In this document: positions 59,298 to 64,000 of the stretch, piece after piece
How the letters are laid out: every line of letters begins with the position of its first letter
Numbering within the stretch: the first letter of the stretch is position 1
Assembly: GCF_017592555.1 (NCBI RefSeq)
Contig: NZ_JAGFNS010000022.1
Coordinates: forward strand, 106,278-170,277
Reading direction: 5' to 3'
Source of the DNA: Actinoplanes flavus
Lineage (GTDB): Bacteria > Actinomycetota > Actinomycetes > Mycobacteriales > Micromonosporaceae
DNA length: 64,000 bases
Position numbers and translations under genes: made by a program
Notes under the pieces: model-generated
Seen by the model: the letters and a program-made list of their open reading frames with translations, nothing else
What the model was told of the DNA's origin: nothing
Database searches by the model: none

Positions 59298-60281
59298 TCA
59301 GTACTGGCGGTTGGGGAGCTCGGTCTTGGCCTGCTCCTGGGTGAAGGTGGTCTCCTTGGTGAGGACCCGCTTCTCCACCGTCTCGCCGGCGTCGACCTTC
59401 TTGGCCAGCTCCATCAGCTGCGGGCCGAGGAGCGGGCTGCACTCGACGATGAAGTTGATCTTGCCGTCGGCCAGGGCGGTCATGCCGTCCTTGACCGCGT
59501 CCACCGTGATGATCTTGATGTCGGTGCCGGGCTTCTTGCCGGCGGCCTCGATCGCCTCGATGGCGCCCAGGCCCATGTCGTCGTTGTGAGCGTAGAGCAC
59601 GTCGATGTCCGGAGTGGACTGCAGGAAGGTCTCCATGACCGTCTTGCCGTCGGCGCGCTTGAAGTCACCGGTCTGCGACTTGACGATCTTGAGGTTGGGG
59701 TTCCCCGCGATCACGTCGGCGAAGCCCTTCTGCCGGTCCAGGGCCGGCGCCGAGCCCGTGGTGCCCTGCAGCTCGACGATGTTGACCGGCTCGCTCTTGC
59801 CCTCGTACTCCTTGGCCAGCCACTCACCGGCCTTCTTGCCCTCCTCGACGAAGTCCGAGCCGATGAAGGACGCGTACAGCGAGGTGTCCTGCGAGTCGAC
59901 CGCGCGGTCGGTCAGGATGACCGGGATGCCGGCGTCCTTGGCCTCCTTGAGCACCGCGTCCCAGCCGGAGACGACCACCGGCGAGAAGGCGATGACGTCG
60001 ACCTTCTGGGTGATGAACGAGCGGATGGCGGAGATCTGGTTCTCCTGCTTACCCTGCGCGTCGGAGAACTTGAGCTCGATCCCGGCGGCCGCGGCCGACT
60101 CCTGGATCGACTTCGTGTTCGCGGTACGCCAGCCGCTCTCGGCACCCACCTGGGAGAAACCGAGAACCAGCTTGTCGTCGCCGCCATCCTCGGAGCCGCT
60201 GTCCCCGCCGCCGCAACCGGCGAGCGAGGAGACCAGCAGAAGACCACCGAGGACCGCGGCCGCGTAGTTCCTGCGCACCAT
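59298..60281 (-). CDS. ABC sugar-binding lipoprotein, YtfQ-like
   Basis: A 327-residue binding protein with signal peptide and lipobox (LLLVSSLAGCGGG). LVLGFSQVGAESGWRTANTK, VDVIAFSPVVVSGWDAVLKE, IPVILTDRAVDSQDTSLYAS, VLYAHNDDMGLGAIEAIEAA match the YtfQ branch of periplasmic-binding-protein-like sugar receptors. YtfQ of E. coli binds galactofuranose and arabinofuranose forms; araA in the same operon suggests L-arabinose here. It is first of the operon, with an operator 14 bp upstream of its start. Confidence 0.9.
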   Translation of the reverse strand: MVRRNYAAAVLGGLLLVSSLAGCGGGDSGSEDGGDDKLVLGFSQVGAESGWRTANTKSIQESAAAAGIELKFSDAQGKQENQISAIRSFITQKVDVIAFSPVVVSGWDAVLKEAKDAGIPVILTDRAVDSQDTSLYASFIGSDFVEEGKKAGEWLAKEYEGKSEPVNIVELQGTTGSAPALDRQKGFADVIAGNPNLKIVKSQTGDFKRADGKTVMETFLQSTPDIDVLYAHNDDMGLGAIEAIEAAGKKPGTDIKIITVDAVKDGMTALADGKINFIVECSPLLGPQLMELAKKVDAGETVEKRVLTKETTFTQEQAKTELPNRQY

Positions 60282-60294
60282 AACCTCCCGAAAC

Positions 60295-60308
60295 TGTTAC
60301 CGTTCACA
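60295..60308. promoter_or_regulatory. LacI-type operator, transporter side
   Basis: TGTTACCGTTCACA, an imperfect palindrome centred on CG, 14 bp before the YtfQ-like gene. A near copy lies at 60394-60407, 99 bp away, before the divergent LacI gene. Confidence 0.7.
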
Positions 60309-60393
60309 AATAAGTAGCGGCAGAAGCGTCCCCGCTCCAGGCCGCGAAGATCGCGGTGTGTTGCGATCGCCGTCACAGCTTGCGTTTCGAGAG

Positions 60394-60407
60394 TGTTACC
60401 GTTCTCA
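60394..60407. promoter_or_regulatory. LacI-type operator, regulator side
   Basis: TGTTACCGTTCTCA, differing from the first site at one base. The two sites flank the divergent promoter region and could allow looping by the LacI protein encoded at 60506-61594. Confidence 0.65.
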
Positions 60408-60505
60408 TCGCGCTCGTCAAGAGATCCCGATCGCTGTTTCGTAAAGGTTGCAAGAACGCCCACGTCACCGCCGGTGATCGGGCACAAGCTGCTAGGAATC
60501 ATCCA

Positions 60506-61594
60506 ATGGCGACACCTGAGCCGGCGCCGGGAGCTCCCGAAGCCACCGCTGACCTGCCCGTACCCGTCTCCCGGCGAACCTCCAAGGAGCGCGGGAGCGT
60601 CATGCGCGACGTGGCCAAACTGGCCGGTGTCTCGCATCAGACCGTCTCGCGGGTCATCAACGAGCATCCCAACGTCCGGGCCGAGACCCGGGAACGCGTC
60701 CTGGCCGCGATGCGATCGCTCAACTACCGGAGGAACCTGGCCGCGCGGACCCTCGCCACCCGGGAGTCGCACACCCTCGGCATCGTCGGCTTCGAGACCA
60801 CCCTGTTCGGGCCGGAGTCCATGCTGTACGGCATCGAGAGCGCCGCCCGCGCCGCCGGGTACCTGGTCAGCGTCGCCACCGTACGGGACCTGTCGCACCG
60901 GCCCGTACTCGAAGCCGTCGACCGCCTCGTCCAGCACGGCGTCGACGGGATCATCGCCATCGCCCCCAAGCCGGCCGTCACCACGGCGCTCACCCACGCC
61001 CCGGCCGGGATGGCGTGCGTCGCGGTGGGCGGGGACGGGCAGGCCGGCTTCCCGACCGTACGGGTCGACAACAGCGCCGGCGCCCGCCTCGCCACCCGGC
61101 ACCTGCTCGACCTCGGGCACGCCACCGTCCACCATGTCGCCGGACCGCTCGACTGGCCGGAGGCACAGGCCCGGGTGGACGGCTGGCGCGAGACCCTGTA
61201 CGCGGCCGGCGCCGTCGTACCGCCGGTGACCGCCGGCTGGTGGGACGCCGCCGCCGGCTACGAGCAGGGCCGCCGCCTGGCCGCCGACCCGGCGGTGACC
61301 GCGGTGTTCTGCGCCAACGACCGGATCGCCCTGGGCGTGCTGCGCGCCATGCACGAATCCGGTCGCCGGGTACCCGAGGAGGTGAGTGTGGTCGGTTTCG
61401 ACGACATGCCTGACTCCGGATATTTCCTGCCCCCGCTCACCACCGTCCACCAGGATTTCGCCGAACTCGGCCGGCGCGCACTCGCCCTGCTGCTGCGCCA
61501 CCTGGACCTGCCCGACGGCGACACCCCACCCGACGGCGTGGTGGTCGCGCCCCGCCTCGTCGCCCGGACCAGCGCCGCGGCCCCGGCCGGGTGA
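60506..61594 (+). CDS. LacI-family regulator of the arabinose importer
   Basis: A 362-residue regulator from ATG 60506 with AGGA upstream; the longer frame is not protein-like. A 30-residue lead precedes the HTH: VMRDVAKLAGVSHQTVSRVI then NEHPNVRAETRERV, with hinge NLAARTLATRES. The sensor domain has TAVFCANDRIALGVLRAMHE and VSVVGFDDMPDSGYFLPPLT. It is divergent from the YtfQRT/YjfF-araA operon with paired operators between, so it most likely represses that operon and itself, released by arabinose or a derivative. It is a different clade from the galactan LacI. Confidence 0.88.
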   Translation: MATPEPAPGAPEATADLPVPVSRRTSKERGSVMRDVAKLAGVSHQTVSRVINEHPNVRAETRERVLAAMRSLNYRRNLAARTLATRESHTLGIVGFETTLFGPESMLYGIESAARAAGYLVSVATVRDLSHRPVLEAVDRLVQHGVDGIIAIAPKPAVTTALTHAPAGMACVAVGGDGQAGFPTVRVDNSAGARLATRHLLDLGHATVHHVAGPLDWPEAQARVDGWRETLYAAGAVVPPVTAGWWDAAAGYEQGRRLAADPAVTAVFCANDRIALGVLRAMHESGRRVPEEVSVVGFDDMPDSGYFLPPLTTVHQDFAELGRRALALLLRHLDLPDGDTPPDGVVVAPRLVARTSAAAPAG

Positions 61595-61666
61595 CGGACG
61601 GTTGCGTCCTGGCCACCGGCCACTACAGTCCGAGGAGTGCTCAACGACGAGAACGGACGGTGAACA

Positions 61667-62089
61667 GTGGCCTCCGGGGCGGGCGGATGGTTCCGGCGCA
61701 AGGTGCCCCGGCTCTCCGGCACCCTGCACATCCGTGACATCAGCGGGCACGAGCTCGTCGTGCCGCTGCGTGGCCGCGCCTCGCTGCTGACCGCGGGCGG
61801 CACCGGCCTGCGCGGCTACGGCGAGGTCTGGGCCGTGCACACCACGGCCGGCAGCCCCACGGCGGAGACCCGGCTGATGATCGTCTACGGCCGCGGCGAC
61901 AGCCAGGGCGATCGCATGTCCGGGCTCTGCGCGGCCGGCGAGACCATCGAGCTCGACGGGGTCCGGTTCACCTGGCGCGCGCCGTCGATGCCCTCCGCCT
62001 CCACCCGGGTCCCGCAGCCACGGCCACCGGCCGGGAACGTCCCCCGTCACCTGGAACGACCAGCCCGCCGGGCCGGAGTTGATCGCTAA
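61667..62089 (+). CDS. Hypothetical protein
   Basis: A 140-residue frame from GTG 61667. Residues about 15-105 look like a small beta-rich domain (RLSGTLHIRDISGHELVVPL, GEVWAVHTTAGSPTAETRLM, ETIELDGVRFTWRA); the last 35 are arginine/proline-rich and may be unstructured. I recognise no family. It lies alone between the LacI gene and araD. Confidence 0.5.
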   Translation: MASGAGGWFRRKVPRLSGTLHIRDISGHELVVPLRGRASLLTAGGTGLRGYGEVWAVHTTAGSPTAETRLMIVYGRGDSQGDRMSGLCAAGETIELDGVRFTWRAPSMPSASTRVPQPRPPAGNVPRHLERPARRAGVDR

Positions 62090-62136
62090 CATCCCCCGCG
62101 TTTCGGACTTGTGCAGGCACGCCGAAGATCTCTATC

Positions 62137-62148
62137 GTTAGCGCTAAC
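62137..62148. promoter_or_regulatory. Perfect palindromic operator before araD
   Basis: GTTAGCGCTAAC, a perfect 12-bp palindrome extended by similar flanks (ATC/ACA), 25 bp before the araD start. It is a classic LacI/GalR-type half-site pair but differs from the operators of the arabinose importer, implying a second regulator encoded elsewhere. Confidence 0.7.
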
Positions 62149-62172
62149 AATGGCGGTCGAGGAGACGACGAC

Positions 62173-62880
62173 GTGACATACGGTTCACCGGACCTGCGCC
62201 GGGCCGTGCTGCTGGCCAACCAGATGATCCCGGCAGCCGGGCTCGCCCAGCTGACCTGGGGCAACGTCAGCGGCATCGACCGCGAGGGCGGCTACTACCT
62301 GATCAAGCCGTCCGGCGTGGCGTACTCCGACCTCACCGAGGACGACATGGTCCCCGTCGACCTGGAAACCGGCAAAGTCATCGAAGGCGACCTGCGCCCC
62401 TCCGTCGACAGTGAAAGCCACCGCGCCTTCTACCTCGCATGGCCCTCGATCGGCGGCGTCACCCACACCCACTCGACGAACGCCGTCGCGTTCGCCCAAG
62501 CCAACCGGGACATCCCGGTCCTCGGCACCACACACGCCGACACCTTCGACGGCCCCGTCCCCGTCACCCGCGGCCTCACCCCCGCCGAATGCGCCACCGA
62601 CTACGAACTCAACACCGGCCGCGTCATCGTCGAACGCATCGGCGACGACGAAGCCGCCGCCGGCATGCCCGCCGCACTGGTCGCCAACCACGGCCCGTTC
62701 ACGTGGGGCGCCACCCCGAAAAAATCAGTCGAACACGGCATCATCCTCGAAGCGGTCGCCGAAATGGCCATCAAGACACTCGCCCTCAACCCGGCCGCCT
62801 CCACCCCGCCACACCTCCAGGAACGCCACTTCAAACGCAAACACGGCCCGGGCGCCTACTACGGCAACCCCCGCCCCTGA
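62173..62880 (+). CDS. araD: L-ribulose-5-phosphate 4-epimerase
   Basis: A 235-residue class II aldolase-fold enzyme that turns L-ribulose-5-phosphate into D-xylulose-5-phosphate. GTG 62173 is preceded by GAGGAG. LAQLTWGNVSGIDREGGYYL, IKPSGVAYSDLTEDDMVPVD, the zinc-binding VTHTHST (about 96-102), TTHADTF and the third zinc His in LVANHGPFTWG (about 173) are all present; length matches E. coli AraD (231). No araB (ribulokinase) is in the window, so the middle step of the pathway must be encoded elsewhere. A strong terminator follows. Confidence 0.93.
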   Translation: MTYGSPDLRRAVLLANQMIPAAGLAQLTWGNVSGIDREGGYYLIKPSGVAYSDLTEDDMVPVDLETGKVIEGDLRPSVDSESHRAFYLAWPSIGGVTHTHSTNAVAFAQANRDIPVLGTTHADTFDGPVPVTRGLTPAECATDYELNTGRVIVERIGDDEAAAGMPAALVANHGPFTWGATPKKSVEHGIILEAVAEMAIKTLALNPAASTPPHLQERHFKRKHGPGAYYGNPRP

Positions 62881-62883
62881 CGC

Positions 62884-62929
62884 GCGTTCCCGGGTGGCCG
62901 ACCTTCCCCTTCGCCCAGGCCACCCGGGA
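62884..62929 (+). terminator. Strong terminator after araD
   Basis: A perfect 14-bp stem: GTTCCCGGGTGGCC (62884-62897) with GGCCACCCGGGAAC (62916-62929), loop 18 bases, starting 4 bp after the araD stop. Confidence 0.8.
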
Positions 62930-62965
62930 ACTGTGCTGTGTTTGATTGCTCCGCTTCGCTCCGCG

Positions 62966-63067
62966 GCAAAACGCCTTGTAACCGGTGTCGAGGCAGGTGA
63001 TTTCCCGCCGCCAGCACACCCCGCTGGCGTCGGCAAATCAGCTGCCTCGACACCGGCGGCGTTTTGC
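62966..63067. repeat. 102-bp interrupted dyad (structured element)
   Basis: Nested inverted repeats around one centre: GCAAAACGCC (62966-62975) with GGCGTTTTGC (63058-63067); CCGGTGTCGAGGCAG (62982-62996) with CTGCCTCGACACCGG (63042-63056); TGATTT (62998-63003) with AAATCA (63035-63040); CGCCAGC (63009-63015) with GCTGGCG (63023-63029), loop ACACCCC. Together this is one long near-complete hairpin. It could be a REP/MITE-type element, a non-coding RNA or a very strong terminator. Confidence 0.7.
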
Positions 63068-63098
63068 GGGGGTGCCCGTCACACCGCCGTCCTGCTCA

Positions 63099-63880
63099 GC
63101 GTGGCCGCCAACTGCACCGCCACCCAACCCGGCCCGGCCCGGCCCGGCCCGGCCCGGCGCAGCCCAGGGGCGAGCGTGGATCTTTGCGACTGGCGCTGAA
63201 AGGTGCCACACGACCCTCGAAACGGCCCTCGAAGCCAGCCGACGCATGGGCGCCAACTCCACCACCAACCCACCCAACCCGGCCCGGCCCGGCGCAGCGC
63301 AGGGGCAAGCGCGGATCTTCACGACCGGCGCTGAAAGGTGCCTCACGGGCCTCGAAACAGCTCCCGGAGCCAGCCGACGCGTGGCCGCCAGCTGCACCAC
63401 CACCCCACCCAACCCGGCCCGGCGCAGCCCAGGGGCAAGCGTGGATCTTTGCGACCGGCGCTGAAAGGTGCCACACGACCCCCGGAACAGCCCTCGAAGC
63501 CAGCCAACACATGGCCGCCAACTCCACCACCACCCCACCCAATCCGGCCCGGCCCAACCCGGCCCGGCCCGGCCCGGCGCGGCCCAGGGGCAAGCGTGGA
63601 TCTTTGCGACCGGCGCTGAAAGGTGCCACACGACCCCCGGAACGGCCTCGAAGCCAGCCAACACATGGCCGCCAGCTCCATCACCAACCCACCCGGCCCG
63701 GCCCGGCCCGGCGCAGCGCAGGGGCGAGCGTGGATCTTTGCGACCGGCGCTGATGGGTGCCTCACGACCCTCGGAGCAGCGCTCGGAGCCAGCCGACGGG
63801 TGGCCGCCAACGGCACCGCCACCCAGCCCAACAGCGAGCGTGGATCTTTGGGGCTGGCGTTGGAGGGTGTCTCAGAGGAC
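63099..63880. repeat. Six imperfect tandem repeats of about 130 bp
   Basis: GGATCTT marks each unit at 63178, 63313, 63443, 63598, 63732 and 63842 (steps 135, 130, 155, 134, 110). A unit holds a run of CCCGGCC (variable number), AGGGGCAAGCG, TGGATCTTTGCGACCGGCGC, TGAAAGGTGCC, CTCGAAGCCAGCC and GTGGCCGCCAACT. Frames are open on both strands here but the proteins are just the repeat translated, so I see no gene. Length variation comes mainly from slippage in the CCCGG run. Confidence 0.8.
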
Positions 63881-63913
63881 GTCTGATTCACGTAGTTTGT
63901 GAGTTATGAGGGT

Positions 63914-64000
63914 TTAGTCGTCTCGCCAGGTTGGGGTGGTTTCGGCGGTGAGGCGTTTGGCGAGGTTGTCGATCATCGCCAGGGTGATCATGCTGGCCGA
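63914..64000 (-). CDS. Transposase C-terminal fragment (IS5-like, runs off the window)
   Basis: The last 28 codons of a leftward gene: SASMITLAMIDNLAKRLTAE then TTPTWRDD and stop (TAA at 63914-63916). This resembles the end of actinobacterial IS5-family transposases (a helix, then RRLT...W). Only the tail is present, so the family is tentative. The AT-richer sequence just outside (63885-63912) may contain the terminal inverted repeat of the element. Confidence 0.5.
   Translation of the reverse strand, partial: SASMITLAMIDNLAKRLTAETTPTWRDD

Noticed and set aside
63099..63880. CRISPR array
   Set aside because: Units are 110-155 bp with similar sequence throughout, with no short constant repeat separated by unique spacers and no cas genes.
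62985..63902. Several open frames on both strands across the tandem repeats
   Set aside because: All six frames stay open because of the GC-rich repeat; the proteins are only repeat translations.

Overview
The window reads as chromosomal DNA of a high-GC, multi-sugar-degrading actinomycete, most like Actinoplanes and other Micromonosporaceae. The signs are strong GC bias, many ATGA/GTGA/TGATG gene overlaps, large XRE-TPR regulators, DUF2637 and replication-relaxation proteins, a GPP34 protein and secreted glycoside hydrolases. Species is inferred only from gene style. No rRNA, tRNA or CRISPR array was recognised.

Left half (1-32.7 kb): accessory DNA. (a) 1-9.3 kb, minus strand: a tightly coupled anti-phage-type operon with a Ser/Thr kinase, a DrmD-like SNF2 helicase, a very large Eco57I/DrmMI-like adenine methylase and the first 84 codons of a DEAD/DEAH-type helicase that leaves the window. 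(b) 9.37-10.54 kb: an apparently complete IS630-family element whose transposase needs a -1 frameshift. (c) 10.6-14.2 kb: Nudix hydrolase, then a GPP34 protein / amino-acid permease / GNAT operon. (d) 14.4-21.0 kb, plus strand: seven overlapping genes (radical SAM, archaeal-type SAM synthetase, GAMT-like methyltransferase, PhyH-type oxygenase, NAD epimerase/reductase, FkbM methyltransferase, ATP-grasp-like protein) behind two near-identical operator-like dyads. This looks like an undescribed small-molecule or peptide-modification cluster. Facing it is a minus-strand operon of an XRE-TPR regulator, a creatininase-family amidohydrolase and a glutamyl-tRNA synthetase, followed by a HAD hydrolase and a second XRE-TPR regulator. 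(e) 26.7-32.7 kb: the backbone of an integrated mobile element (DUF2637, replication-relaxation protein, HTH protein, large serine recombinase). Its right end interrupts an ECF-type sigma factor gene at about 32.69 kb. The other half of that gene was not found, so the element may reach left beyond the window and carry much or all of the defence and biosynthetic cargo.

Right half (32.7-64 kb): what looks like native, sugar-centred chromosome. A TAXI-TRAP transporter lies downstream of a GH35 beta-galactosidase. Divergent to it is a galactan-utilisation operon (binding protein, two permeases, LacI regulator) followed by two tandem secreted GH53 endo-galactanases; shared palindromes lie in the divergent promoter. 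Then come an MMPL exporter with TetR repressor, a gene pair including a degenerate SF1-like helicase, a YtcJ-like amidohydrolase, a coiled-coil protein, a secreted LamG protein, and an L-arabinose locus (YtfQRT/YjfF-type ABC importer plus araA, divergent LacI regulator, separate araD). The last kilobase is gene-poor: a long dyad, six imperfect ~130-bp tandem repeats and the tail of a transposase.

Functions come from motif and family recognition by eye; no database search was run.
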